Source: Pseudomonas viridiflava (GTDB lineage: Bacteria > Pseudomonadota > Gammaproteobacteria > Pseudomonadales > Pseudomonadaceae). From it: DNA of 64,000 nucleotides. The stretch spans positions 1 to 64,000 of the forward strand of contig NZ_UUON01000030.1 in NCBI RefSeq assembly GCF_900590885.1, in the 5' to 3' direction. Under the pieces are notes generated by a model. The model did not search any database, was not told the origin of the DNA, and saw only the letters and a list, made by a program, of their open reading frames with translations. Shown here in pieces: positions 32,718-41,736 of the stretch (position 1 is the stretch's first letter; the number at the start of each line of letters is the position of its first letter). The position numbers and the translations under genes were made by a program.

Positions 32718-33458
32718 CTCACGACCTCTAAAGCAGCTTGCGCAATGCAGTTGGGTTTTGATCGCCAACACTTCACCCTGCCAAGGGTTGGCATTTCTCT
32801 TCGATTGAATAAGAGCCTGCCCGTCACGCCATAACTGTACGTTTCACGGACCTGCGGTGAGTTCTTATTCGATTTCGTGGTTAAAGGCCTTGTTACAGAC
32901 CAATTCCATTTGGTGCGGATAGTTGAAAGGCTGCCGGAACCTTGGGGTCGCACAGAGCCATCCATCTGCCCCTCGACCGCTCCAGTGCTCAAATATTGAA
33001 CAGCACCGGACATTCAGTGCGGGCGATTGTAGTTAGCTAGCGATGTATAAACCATGTCTTATAAAGAAATAATTTTTATCGATTACAGCAATAATCCTTC
33101 ACCATTATTGCGGGGGTTCGCGATCTTATCGCGTTAGATTCTCAACAAAAACCACAAAAATTGCCCTGTTATTAGCCCGCTGAGCTCAGCCCTTACTGCC
33201 CGTAAGGGCATGGCAAAGGCACCCAACCCCCCATAAAACAAGGCATTCGGACATCACGCCGAAGCTCGAATGGCGCGACCTTTCAGGCAGGGTTCAAACC
33301 ACGAACTGACAGCACAAATTGACCGCCGGATGCAAATTTAAGGCTTCAAATAACGTCTCAGAAACGTCCTGCGACAGCTTCCGTGTGACAACATGTCGCA
33401 CACTGCGCACACCTAAACTTGCCCCTCGTCACAGCCCTTTCACAAAACCCTACACACA
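32718..33458. promoter_or_regulatory. long non-coding region upstream of cyoA
   Basis: About 740 bp without a convincing gene on either strand. It holds two perfect inverted repeats: GCAATAAT-N8-ATTATTGC (33088-33111) in an AT-rich patch, and GCCCTTAC-N5-GTAAGGGC (33189-33209). The AT-rich patch 33040-33110 stands out against the GC-rich surroundings and could carry promoters and sites for oxygen or iron regulators of cyo. I could not assign a specific factor. Confidence 0.5.
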
Positions 33459-33499
33459 AAAACGCCCCGGCCTTCGCTCAAGAAGGACCGGGGCGTTTC
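33459..33499 (-). terminator. terminator of dsbB
   Basis: AAACGCCCCGG-CCTTC, a short loop, GAAGG-ACCGGGGCGTTT: a long near-perfect stem 11 bp past the dsbB stop, with T-rich sequence on the minus side. Confidence 0.85.
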
Positions 33500-33509
33500 C
33501 TTGAAAGGC

Positions 33510-34016
33510 TCAGGCCTGGCGCTGGCGATTCCGATAGATGCCCAGTGGCACCAGGATCACCGTCAGCACAAAGGCCACCAGCGCCCATTGCGCCAGGGAC
33601 AGGCCGAGGACCGGCGGGTACGGGGTGCTGCAGAAGCCGTCGACCTGGAAGCCCAGCGGGAACACCTTGGCCAGGGGCAGCTCATCGACGATCGGCTGCA
33701 GTACATCCACACCGCAACTGACCTCGGGGAAAAACTGGGTGTACACATGATGGCCGGCCGCCGCCACGCCACCGAGGGCGCTGAGGATCACCAGGCCTTC
33801 AAACAGGGTAACGGCGCCCTTGGTGCGCATCGCGGCGCCGATGAACGCGAAGATCGCGATCAGCAGCAAGGCGTAGCGTTGCAGGATGCACAGCGGACAT
33901 GGTGCCTCGCCCAACACCACCTGCATGTAGAGTGCGCCGCCAATCAGCGCCAGGCAGATGATGCCCAGCAACACCAGAAAGCGTCGCTCCCTGCCTAAAC
34001 GCAATTCGTCACTCAT
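33510..34016 (-). CDS. dsbB: disulfide bond formation protein B
   Basis: A 168-residue inner-membrane quinone reductase that reoxidises DsbA. It has four membrane segments. The first periplasmic loop has the redox pair CPLC (GEAPCPLCILQRY), and the second loop has a further pair in VSCGVDVL and DGFCSTPYPP. The start is supported by AAAGGAATCGGGG. It is monocistronic, with its own terminator. Pseudomonads may have two DsbB paralogues; I cannot say which one this is. Confidence 0.95.
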   Translation of the reverse strand: MSDELRLGRERRFLVLLGIICLALIGGALYMQVVLGEAPCPLCILQRYALLLIAIFAFIGAAMRTKGAVTLFEGLVILSALGGVAAAGHHVYTQFFPEVSCGVDVLQPIVDELPLAKVFPLGFQVDGFCSTPYPPVLGLSLAQWALVAFVLTVILVPLGIYRNRQRQA

Positions 34017-34106
34017 CCCCGATTCCTTTGTTTGGTTGTGCCAATGGGCGCAAGTTTACACACAGACAGTGGTTTAAACAGAGGGGGGTTAACGGGGGAT
34101 TAATCA

Positions 34107-34120
34107 GCCCTCCCACATTT
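34107..34120. repeat. fragment of a REP sequence
   Basis: GCCCTCCCACATTT is the right end of the main REP family, with the rest missing. It lies between hmp and dsbB. Confidence 0.5.
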
Positions 34121-34142
34121 GAACAGAGTGAACCTTTAGGGG

Positions 34143-35324
34143 TTATTCCAGGGCGGCTGCGGGGCCGAAGAATTCGTAGCGGGCCTGCTTATCGGGAACG
34201 CCCAGGGCCTTGAGGTGGCGCTTGATGGCGGCCATGAAGCCTTTGGGGCCGAGGAAGTAGGCGTCCAGGTCGCGCTGCTCGGGCAGCCAGGCGGCCAGTT
34301 GTTCCTGGTTCAGCAGGCCAACCTTGTCGGCTGCCGGGCTGATGCCGTCGTCCTCGGCGTAGCAGTAGAAGCGTTTGAGTTGCGGATGCTGCGCCGCCAG
34401 GCCATCCACCCAGTCGCGGAACGCATGCACCCCGCCGTTGCGCGCGCAGTGGATAAAGTGCACCGGGCGCTGGGTGGCCAAGGCCGCTTCGAGCATCGGC
34501 AAGGTCGGCGTGATGCCGACGCCACCGCTGATCAGCACCAGCGGCTTGTCGCTGGCCGCCAGGGTGAACTCACCCGAAGGCGGGAACAGGTCGATGGTCG
34601 CGCCGACAGGCAGTTGGTCATGCAGGTAGTTGGACACCCGCCCGCCCGCTTCGCGCTTGACGCTGATGCGGTACTGGCCCGAATCGGTCAGGGCCGACAG
34701 GGAATAGTTGCGGCGCACCTCTTCACCGTCGAGCAGCAGCTTCATGCCGATGTACTGGCCCGGCGCGGCGGCCAGAATCGCGCCGTTATCCACAGGGGCG
34801 AAATAGAAGGAGATGATCTCGGCACTCTCCTCCACGCGCTTGACCACCTTGAATGCCCGCGCACCGCGCCAGCCGCCGGGGGCCTCGGCCTTTTCGTCGT
34901 AGATGACTTTTTCCGCGCCGATCAGGATATCCGCCAGCTGGCCGTACGCCGCGCCCCAGGCACTCATCACCTCAGGGGTGGCGATCTCGCTGCCGAGCAC
35001 TTCGGATATGGCGCGCAACAGGCAGGCGCCGACAATCGGGTAGTGTTCCGGCAGGATCTGCAACGCCACGTGCTTGTTGATGATCTTCGCCACCAGATCG
35101 CCCAACTGGTCGAGCTGGTCGATATGCCGCGCGTACATCAACACGCCATTGGCCAAGGCGCGGGGCTGGTCGCCGCTGGCCTGGTGGGCCTGGTTGAACA
35201 ACGGGCGAACCTCGGGGTACTCGGACAGCATCATGCGGTAGAAATGGGTGATCAGTGCTTCGCCGCCGCTTTCCAGCAGGGGCACGGTGGATTTGACGAT
35301 GGCACGGTCTTGGGCACTAAGCAT
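34143..35324 (-). CDS. hmp: flavohemoprotein, nitric oxide dioxygenase
   Basis: A 393-residue cytoplasmic enzyme that turns NO and oxygen into nitrate using NAD(P)H. The globin domain (1-140) has the proximal-histidine segment NKHVALQILPEHY. The FAD domain has RNYSLSAL, and the NAD domain has LISGGVGITPTLPMLEA and the C-terminal EFFGPAAALE. The ATG at 35324 follows AGGAGG and gives the usual length; the upstream extension is rejected. It is divergent from norR, and the shared intergenic region holds three NorR-type palindromes, so induction by NO is expected. Confidence 0.97.
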   Translation of the reverse strand: MLSAQDRAIVKSTVPLLESGGEALITHFYRMMLSEYPEVRPLFNQAHQASGDQPRALANGVLMYARHIDQLDQLGDLVAKIINKHVALQILPEHYPIVGACLLRAISEVLGSEIATPEVMSAWGAAYGQLADILIGAEKVIYDEKAEAPGGWRGARAFKVVKRVEESAEIISFYFAPVDNGAILAAAPGQYIGMKLLLDGEEVRRNYSLSALTDSGQYRISVKREAGGRVSNYLHDQLPVGATIDLFPPSGEFTLAASDKPLVLISGGVGITPTLPMLEAALATQRPVHFIHCARNGGVHAFRDWVDGLAAQHPQLKRFYCYAEDDGISPAADKVGLLNQEQLAAWLPEQRDLDAYFLGPKGFMAAIKRHLKALGVPDKQARYEFFGPAAALE

Positions 35325-35419
35325 GGGAGCCTCCTGGGCTTCTTTACTGATTGCCTTTGTATAGTCACTATTCATGCCAATAAATAATTCTATATATATC
35401 AATGGTTTAAATTAAATAT

Positions 35420-35477
35420 AGTCAATATGACTGCAAGCACTTTATAGTCACAATGACTACAAGGAGTCATTATGACT
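35420..35477 (+). promoter_or_regulatory. three NorR-type operators between hmp and norR
   Basis: Three perfect palindromes AGTCA-N3-TGACT lie at 35420-35432, 35446-35458 and 35465-35477, with centres 26 and 19 bp apart. Each fits the GT-N7-AC rule for NorR binding. The middle one extends to TAGTCA-N3-TGACTA. The third covers the norR start codon (35472-35474), which suggests autorepression. A degenerate half-site, TAGTCACTATTCATG, is at 35362-35376, closer to hmp. Confidence 0.85.
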
Positions 35478-37016
35478 GCGCAATCGCTGCTCACCACCCT
35501 ACTGCCCCTGGTCGCCGACCTGTCCCGCGACCTGCCCGAAGGCGAGCGTTACCGTCGACTGCTGCACGCCATGCGCGCCCTGCTGCCGTGCGACGCCGCC
35601 GCATTGCTGCGCCTGGACGGCGAGTGGCTGGTGCCGCTGGCGGTCGACGGCTTGAGCGCCGACACCCTGGGCCGCCGCTTCAAGGTCAGCGAACACCCGC
35701 GCTTCGCCGTGCTGCTGAGCAGCCCCGGCCCCAAGCGCTTTGACAGTGACAGCGAATTGCCCGACCCCTACGACGGCCTGGTCGACGGCCTGCATGGCCA
35801 CCTTGAAGTGCACGATTGCATGGGCTGCCCGCTGTTCGTCGACGACCAGCCCTGGGGCCTGCTGACCCTGGACGCCCTCGACACCGAGCGCTTCGAACGC
35901 GTGGAACTGGACGCCCTGCAAGCCTTCGCCAGCCTCGCCGCCGCCACCGTCAACGTGGCCGAACGCATCGAACGCCTGGCCTTGCGCGCCGAAGACGAAC
36001 ACCAGCGCGCCGAGATCTACCGCCAGGCCAGCGGCCAGCAGCACAAGGAAATGATCGGCCAGAGCAAAAGCCACAAGCGCCTGGTGGAAGAAATCCAACT
36101 GGTGGGCGGCAGCGACCTGACCGTGCTGATCACCGGCGAAACCGGGGTGGGCAAAGAGCTGGTAGCCCAGGCGATCCACGCCGCGTCCAGCCGCGCGGAC
36201 AAACCGCTGATCAGCCTCAACTGCGCCGCCCTCCCGGAGACCCTGGTGGAAAGCGAGCTGTTCGGCCATGTGCGCGGCGCCTTTACCGGCGCGCTGAATG
36301 AACGCCGGGGCAAGTTCGAATTGGCCAATGGCGGCACCTTGTTCCTCGATGAAGTCGGCGAGTTGTCGTTGACCGTGCAGGCCAAGCTGCTGCGCGTGCT
36401 GCAAAGCGGCCAATTGCAACGCCTGGGCTCGGACAAGGAACACCAGGTGGATGTGCGCCTGATCGCCGCCACTAACCGCGACCTCGCCGACGAGGTGCGC
36501 AACGGCCGCTACCGCGCCGACTTCTACCACCGCCTCAGCGTGTACCCCCTGCAAGTGCCGGCGCTGCGCGAGCGTGGGCGGGATGTCTTGCTGCTGGCGG
36601 GTTTTTTCCTCGAGCAGAACCGCTCACGCATGGGCCTGGGCAGCCTGCGCCTGACCAGCGACGCCCAAGCGGCGCTGCTGGCCTATAACTGGCCAGGCAA
36701 TGTGCGCGAACTGGAACATTTGATCGGACGCAGCGCGCTGAAAGCCCTGGGGAACTGTCGCGAGCGTCCGAAGATTTTGAGCCTGAGTGCCCAGGACCTG
36801 GACCTGCCCGATGTCAGCGCGCCAGCTGTCGAAGAAACGGCGCAGGTACCCCTCGCCGTGACCGGCGACCTGCGCCAGGCCACCGAGCACTACCAGCGCC
36901 AAGTCATCACCGCCTGCCTGGATCGCCACCAGCACAACTGGGCCAGCACCGCCCGCGAACTGGGCCTCGACCGCGCCAACCTGGGCCGCATGGCCAAACG
37001 GCTCGGCCTGAAATAG
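35472..37016 (+). CDS. norR: NO-responsive sigma-54 activator NorR
   Basis: A 514-residue enhancer-binding protein. The N-terminal GAF domain (about 20-170) would bind NO at a mononuclear iron centre. The AAA+ domain follows (Walker A GETGVGKEL, GAFTGA loop intact for sigma-54 contact, Walker B TLFLDEVGEL, arginine fingers in NRDLADEVRNGRYRADFYHR). The C-terminal Fis-type helix-turn-helix reads NWASTARELGLDRANLGRMA. The start follows AAGGAG. It is divergent from hmp, whose promoter it should activate; a clean -24/-12 sequence was not found by eye. Confidence 0.95.
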   Translation: MTAQSLLTTLLPLVADLSRDLPEGERYRRLLHAMRALLPCDAAALLRLDGEWLVPLAVDGLSADTLGRRFKVSEHPRFAVLLSSPGPKRFDSDSELPDPYDGLVDGLHGHLEVHDCMGCPLFVDDQPWGLLTLDALDTERFERVELDALQAFASLAAATVNVAERIERLALRAEDEHQRAEIYRQASGQQHKEMIGQSKSHKRLVEEIQLVGGSDLTVLITGETGVGKELVAQAIHAASSRADKPLISLNCAALPETLVESELFGHVRGAFTGALNERRGKFELANGGTLFLDEVGELSLTVQAKLLRVLQSGQLQRLGSDKEHQVDVRLIAATNRDLADEVRNGRYRADFYHRLSVYPLQVPALRERGRDVLLLAGFFLEQNRSRMGLGSLRLTSDAQAALLAYNWPGNVRELEHLIGRSALKALGNCRERPKILSLSAQDLDLPDVSAPAVEETAQVPLAVTGDLRQATEHYQRQVITACLDRHQHNWASTARELGLDRANLGRMAKRLGLK

Positions 37017-37035
37017 CCCAGCCAACTCGGTTAAA

Positions 37036-37067
37036 AATGTGGGAGGGGGCTTGCCCCCTCCCACATT
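37036..37067. repeat. perfect REP palindrome after norR
   Basis: AATGTGGGAGGGGGC, TT, GCCCCCTCCCACATT is a perfect 15-bp stem. It lies between the convergent norR and EamA genes and overlaps the first two bases of the EamA stop codon. It may also stop transcription from both sides. Confidence 0.85.
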
Positions 37068-37968
37068 AGATGTGTTGTGCCTTCAAGACAGCATTCACAA
37101 CCTTAGGCTTCCTAAACACCAACACATTCCCCGCCATCACCAACACCAACCCCACCAACGCCGGCGCCGTCCACTGATACCCCTCAACAAACGCCGACAC
37201 ATTCAACGCCACCACCGGAAACAGCACCGTGCAATACGCCGCCCGCTCCGGCCCCATACGCCCGACCAACGTCAGGTAGGCCGTAAACCCAATCACCGAC
37301 CCCGGAATCACCAGGTACCACAACGCGCCGATATACCGCGCACTCCAGTCCATCTCAAACGGAATCCCGCGCACCGCGCAATACGTCGCCAACATCGCCG
37401 CGCCATACGCCATGCCCCACGCATTGGTAGTCAGCGGCCGCAACCCCGCCTTCTGCTGCAGGCTCGAAAGCATATTGCCAGCCGAGAAACACATGGTCCC
37501 CAACAGCGCCAACCCCAAACCAAGCAAAGTCTGCGGGCTGGCGGCATGCCCCACCAGCTCCGGCCAAAACAGCAAGCCCAGCCCCAGCAAGCCCAGGCCG
37601 CCGCCCATCAACACATTGCGCGCCACCCGCTGGCCGAAAAACACCCGGGCATTTAGCGCATTCCACAGCGTGGCCGTGGAAAACACCACCGCCACCAGAC
37701 CGCTGGGAATCCACTGGCTCGCCGTGAGAAAACACATGAAGTTCACGCAAAACAGGCACAAGCCCTGGGCCAGGCAAATGAGATGCCCGCGCCGGTTCAT
37801 CACCTGCAACTTGCGGCTGAGCAACAGCAACGCAAACAGCACCAGCGCCGCCAGGCCGAAGCGATAGACGATGGACACAGGAATCGCGACGACGCCCAGT
37901 TGCCACTTGAGGGCAATCCAGGTAGTGCCCCAGATCAGCACGGTGAGTAAATACAGGGAAAGGTTCAT
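37066..37968 (-). CDS. EamA/DMT-family transporter
   Basis: A 300-residue inner-membrane protein with ten predicted segments in two EamA repeats (first: LYLLTVLIWGTTWIALKWQLG; second begins near residue 150). Family members export amino acids or other metabolites. The frame is open far upstream, but the ATG at 37968 begins the first membrane segment at once and has GGGAAAGG nearby on its strand. It is divergent from an AraC regulator 138 bp away, a likely regulator-target pair. The stop codon overlaps a REP palindrome. Confidence 0.88.
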   Translation of the reverse strand: MNLSLYLLTVLIWGTTWIALKWQLGVVAIPVSIVYRFGLAALVLFALLLLSRKLQVMNRRGHLICLAQGLCLFCVNFMCFLTASQWIPSGLVAVVFSTATLWNALNARVFFGQRVARNVLMGGGLGLLGLGLLFWPELVGHAASPQTLLGLGLALLGTMCFSAGNMLSSLQQKAGLRPLTTNAWGMAYGAAMLATYCAVRGIPFEMDWSARYIGALWYLVIPGSVIGFTAYLTLVGRMGPERAAYCTVLFPVVALNVSAFVEGYQWTAPALVGLVLVMAGNVLVFRKPKVVNAVLKAQHI

Positions 37969-38106
37969 AGCGGGCTCCATCGGTTGAGCCACAGTGTCGC
38001 CCTCAGCCCGTGCAACGCTCTTGCACATTCTTGCGCTTTTATCGGGCGGCGAGCTCACAGCGCCCGCTGCGCGGAGTAGGATGCAAGGCGTCGGAGAGTA
38101 CACGCC

Positions 38107-38979
38107 ATGCCTGATCTGGAATCCCTGCAAGTCTTTCAAGCCCTTAACCGCTCGCCCAACGCACGCCTGGAAGCCTGCGCCGAGCTTGGTGACGGCTTGT
38201 CTGCGGCCTTGTGGAGCAACCATCACGATTCCCAGGATTACCAGGCGCCCAGCCATCACACCCTGTCGTGCTACATCGGCGGCGGCACCGGCACATTTCG
38301 GCGTGACCAGCCGGGCACCAAGGGCGGGCCCGGCAAACTCTGTATCCTGCCTGCCGAGCATCAGTCGGCGTGGGTGATCAACGGTGAAATCCGTTTGGCC
38401 CATGTGTATTTCAGCGCGGAGCAATTTGCCCTGGGGTGCGTCACCCTGCTCGACCGCGAGCCGCGCACGCTGGCGTTGCGCGAGAGCACCTTCCTCGAAG
38501 ACGCCAGCCAGGCCCGGCGCTTTCACCAGTTGATCGCCCTCAACTGGCAGGAGCCTGCCGAGCGTTTGCTGACCAGCAGCCTGGCCCACGAAATGCTCAG
38601 CCACACCCTGCTCAACCAGGTCGGCGCGCGTGATGGCCTGCGGTTGAAAGGTGGGCTGGCGGCATATCAGCGGCGGTTGTTGGTGGACTACATCGACCAG
38701 CACCTCGCGGAGCCGATCAGCCTGGGCCAATTGGCCAGCCTGTGCGCGCTGTCGGAATACCACTTTGCACGGATGTTCCGCCAAAGCTTCGGCCTGCCGC
38801 CCCATCAGTACCTGCTGGCGCGCCGGCTGACTCGCGCGCAAAGCCTGCTGCGCGGCGGTGCCCTGCCCTTGGGTGAAATCGCCTGGCTGTGCGGGTTTTC
38901 CAGCGCCAGCCACTTCACCCATCGCTTCCGCCAGGCCATGGGCGCAACGCCTGGTGAATACCGCCAGGCGTTCCTTTAA
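38107..38979 (+). CDS. AraC-family transcriptional regulator
   Basis: A 290-residue regulator. The N-terminal part (1-185) is a cupin-like effector domain (CYIGGGTGTFRRDQPG, ILPAEHQSAWVI). The C-terminus has two helix-turn-helix motifs (ISLGQLASLCALSEYHFARMF and GEIAWLCGFSSASHFTHRFR). It probably controls the divergent EamA exporter. It overlaps the convergent LuxR-type gene by 4 bases at the stop codons. The effector is unknown. Confidence 0.92.
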   Translation: MPDLESLQVFQALNRSPNARLEACAELGDGLSAALWSNHHDSQDYQAPSHHTLSCYIGGGTGTFRRDQPGTKGGPGKLCILPAEHQSAWVINGEIRLAHVYFSAEQFALGCVTLLDREPRTLALRESTFLEDASQARRFHQLIALNWQEPAERLLTSSLAHEMLSHTLLNQVGARDGLRLKGGLAAYQRRLLVDYIDQHLAEPISLGQLASLCALSEYHFARMFRQSFGLPPHQYLLARRLTRAQSLLRGGALPLGEIAWLCGFSSASHFTHRFRQAMGATPGEYRQAFL

Positions 38980-41477
38980 ACCATCAGCCCCAGCGTCTTG
39001 GCCTTGGCCACCGCCTGGGTGCGACGCTCCACGCCGAGCTTGCTGTGGATGCGCCGCGCGTGGGTCTTGACGGTGTGCAGGGAGATAAACAGGCGGTCGG
39101 CGATTTCCAGGTTGGAGTTGCCCACGGCGATCAGTTGCAGCACTTCCAGCTCGCGTTGGCTCAGCGGGTTTTCCACGGTGCCGGGCGTGCTGGCCTGCGG
39201 TTCCATGCCCAGTTCGCTCAACAACCCAGGCGAGCGCAAACGCAATTCGCGCACGGCCTGCTGCACCTGGCAGCGCGCGGCCAGGTCCAACCCGGTTTGC
39301 AGTGCACGCCGCGCGAGGGTGCTGTCGCCCAGCTGCCAGGCCACCTCCCCGAGCACGAGGTGCAATTCGGTTTCCAGGCACAGCATGCCGCGCTGGTGAG
39401 TGGCCTCCAGTAGTGCAGTCAGGCGTGCCACCGGCTGTTCGGCGCAGCCCAGCTTCACCTCCGCCAACACCAGCAGGTACTCAAGACGCGGGATCAACTC
39501 CAGGGTGGCCGGCGGTGCCTGCTTGGCCTGGGGCCCACGGAAATGGCGGAGCACCCGGCGCATCGCCTCCACGGTCAATTCAGGCCGCCCCTGCTGCAAC
39601 CAGAAATGCCCGCTGACCAACAGCAGCACCGCACGGTACACCGTGTCCGGCACCTGGCGTTGTTGCATCAGGCGCTCGGCTTCACGCAGCTGGAAAAAAG
39701 CCTGGGCGTAATCACCGCGGTTGGCAGCCAGCAGCGCCAGGCCGAGAAAGCCGTAGAGCACGCGTTTGTCCTGGCTGTGCAGGCACAGCGCCAGGCCGCT
39801 TTCGAAACATTCACCCGCGAGGGCGTCCTGCCCTTGGCGCAATGCCAGGTGCCCACGCCGCAAGGCAATACGACCTACCAGCGGCCCGACCTTGAGCCGC
39901 TGCTCAAGCAGCATCGCCTGCACATTTTCCAGCAGGCTTTGCGCCCGATACGGCGCGCCACGTTGCTCCAGCAATTGCGCGTGATCGAGTTCGAGCAAGG
40001 CCTCCAGCAGCAACGAGCCGTGAGCCCGCGCCAGGCACAGTGCTTCGCGGCTCAGGCCTTGCGCCACGTCCAGCTCACCGCGCAGCAAGGCTTGCTGGGT
40101 CAGCCCCGACAGGCACATCAGCCGCGAGGTCCAGGCGCTGTCGGGCAAGGCTTGCAGGGCTTCTAAAAAGTGCACGCGGGAACGTTCGGCATCCCCGCCC
40201 AGGTGCAGCAGCCAGCCCCACTGCGCCTGCCAGCGTGCCAGCAAATGCCGTTGCAGCGCCGCCGTCGGTTGCGGAGCGAACCGCGCCAACTGGTCGATGC
40301 ACTGCGCGGCCTGCTCGAAGCGCCCGGCAAACAGCAACGCCGCCGTGACCAAACCTACAAGCTGCGCCGAGCCGAGCATCAATTCGTCACCGTGCTGCTC
40401 ATGCAGGCGCAGCAGCAGCGCGGCGTTCTGCTGGCGGAACAGGTCCTCGAAACTGAAGTGCTGCAACAGGCTGACCGCCACCTCATATTCTTCCGCCAAC
40501 AGGGCCTGCTCGAAGGCGGCCTGCCAGTCCTGCTCGGCGGTAAACCATTGGCAGGCGCGCCGATGCCAGGAGCGTTTGGCCGCCCAGGGCTCATCGCGCA
40601 GCAGGTTGGCCAGGGGTGGAAATACTTGCAGCCAGTCGGTGTCTTCCCACGGCTGGATAAATGCACCGAGGGCCTGTAAATCCCGCAGGTAGTGATTGCC
40701 GTCGCCATAGCCGAACAGGTGCTCACAGAGCCCCAGATTAAAACGCGGCAGATGCGCCAACACGCGCCAGGCGTCGGCCAGCTCGGGCGGTAGCGTGCTG
40801 AACAGTTCGTGTTGCAGGTAATCGAGCAAGGTTTTTTCGGGATGACCATCGCCAAGCAAGGCGATGCGTACACCGGCGCACCAGCCGGCGCTGAATTGCA
40901 TGACACTGTCCACCGAGTGCCCCGGTGCATGGCTGAGCAGTTGCTGAATTTCGCCGGGGCTGAAAGCCAACTCGGCGCCACACTCCAGCAATTCATCGTC
41001 GAGCAGCAGCCGTGGCCAGTTGCACGCCGGGCGCCGCCGCGCACCGAGCCACCAGGTCAGCGCAGGGCTGGCGGCGGTGAGCAGGCGGTCGAGCAAGGCG
41101 TCGGTGTCGGGCGCGGGCAGACGGCAAAAATCATCCAGGAACAGCCACGCCGGCGCCTGCCAGCGGCTGAGGTCCAGCAGCAACGTGGCTTCATCGGTGA
41201 ACGGCAAACCCAGGTTTTGCGCCAGCCGCTGGCACAAGTCGAGAGGGCTCAAGGCCACGCCATTGAGCGGCAACCAATACACTTGGCAACCCGCCGGCGC
41301 CTGCAACGCACATTCGCCGAGCAAGGCGCTCTTGCCACTGCCGCCGGGCGCACACAGCAATTTGACCCTCGCCGGCGCTGCCAGCAAAGGCTCGGCCAGG
41401 CGCGGGCGCAGCAGATGGTGGGCGGACAGCCGAGGCATGAATCCAGGACGGTCCAGGCAGCGTGTCATGGCGGTCAT
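38976..41477 (-). CDS. LuxR-family MalT-type ATP-dependent regulator
   Basis: An 833-residue STAND-type regulator. The N-terminal NTPase has Walker A LLCAPGGSGKSALL and a Walker B-like WLFLDDFCRL. A long helical-repeat sensor region follows (about 350-750), then a C-terminal LuxR helix-turn-helix (LSQRELEVLQLIAVGNSNLE, then LFISLHTVKTHARRI). The ATG at 41477 follows AGGA at good spacing; a second ATG lies at 41468, and the extension upstream runs through REP sequence and is rejected. DUF1329 and DUF1302 genes lie upstream on the same strand. In P. putida such a regulator is found near a similar pair, so it may control them. Confidence 0.9.
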   Translation of the reverse strand: MTAMTRCLDRPGFMPRLSAHHLLRPRLAEPLLAAPARVKLLCAPGGSGKSALLGECALQAPAGCQVYWLPLNGVALSPLDLCQRLAQNLGLPFTDEATLLLDLSRWQAPAWLFLDDFCRLPAPDTDALLDRLLTAASPALTWWLGARRRPACNWPRLLLDDELLECGAELAFSPGEIQQLLSHAPGHSVDSVMQFSAGWCAGVRIALLGDGHPEKTLLDYLQHELFSTLPPELADAWRVLAHLPRFNLGLCEHLFGYGDGNHYLRDLQALGAFIQPWEDTDWLQVFPPLANLLRDEPWAAKRSWHRRACQWFTAEQDWQAAFEQALLAEEYEVAVSLLQHFSFEDLFRQQNAALLLRLHEQHGDELMLGSAQLVGLVTAALLFAGRFEQAAQCIDQLARFAPQPTAALQRHLLARWQAQWGWLLHLGGDAERSRVHFLEALQALPDSAWTSRLMCLSGLTQQALLRGELDVAQGLSREALCLARAHGSLLLEALLELDHAQLLEQRGAPYRAQSLLENVQAMLLEQRLKVGPLVGRIALRRGHLALRQGQDALAGECFESGLALCLHSQDKRVLYGFLGLALLAANRGDYAQAFFQLREAERLMQQRQVPDTVYRAVLLLVSGHFWLQQGRPELTVEAMRRVLRHFRGPQAKQAPPATLELIPRLEYLLVLAEVKLGCAEQPVARLTALLEATHQRGMLCLETELHLVLGEVAWQLGDSTLARRALQTGLDLAARCQVQQAVRELRLRSPGLLSELGMEPQASTPGTVENPLSQRELEVLQLIAVGNSNLEIADRLFISLHTVKTHARRIHSKLGVERRTQAVAKAKTLGLMV

Positions 41478-41590
41478 TGCTGCATCCTGCTTTTTATTGT
41501 TATGCAACCTGGCGCCTACCCTAGTCCTGTGGGCGGCGGTTATTGAAGAAGTATTCAGCAGGGTGATTGAAGCCCATGCACAAAACCCAA

Positions 41591-41621
41591 TGTGTACACA
41601 AACCACTGTGTACACAAACCA
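41591..41621. promoter_or_regulatory. tandem palindromic repeats upstream of the LuxR-type gene
   Basis: The 15-base unit TGTGTACACAAACCA occurs twice, at 41591-41605 and 41607-41621, 16 bp apart. Each begins with the perfect 10-bp palindrome TGTGTACACA. They sit 114 bp before the LuxR-type start and directly against the REP doublet. They could be operators, or a duplication linked to REP insertion. Confidence 0.5.
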
Positions 41622-41622
41622 G

Positions 41623-41711
41623 TGTGGGAGGGGGCTTGCCCCCGATGGCGGTGTATCAGCCAATTCATCTTTGACTGACCCACTGCCATCGGGGGCAAGC
41701 CCCCTCCCACA
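41623..41711. repeat. REP doublet (REPIN)
   Basis: Two inverted REP copies of 27 bp (TGTGGGAGGGGGCTTGCCCC continuing to GATGGC, and its reverse complement at 41685-41711) enclose 35 bp. It sits between the DUF1329 gene end (41737) and the LuxR-type promoter. No REP-associated transposase gene is in the window. Confidence 0.92.
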
Positions 41712-41736
41712 TTTGGATTGCATTGCAACCGAGGGA

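Noticed and set aside
33281..33330. tRNA-like GGTTCAAACC near 33295
   Set aside because: No acceptor, D or anticodon stems can be drawn around it.
35325..35380. Sigma-54 promoter for hmp
   Set aside because: TTGGCAT at 35374-35380 (minus strand) could be a -24 box, but the matching -12 GC is missing at the right distance.
37969..39381. Upstream extension of the EamA frame on the minus strand
   Set aside because: It runs antisense through the AraC gene and its promoter; the transporter begins naturally at 37968.
41591..41621. CRISPR array from the short direct repeats
   Set aside because: Only two copies, 1-base spacing and an internal palindrome; no cas genes.
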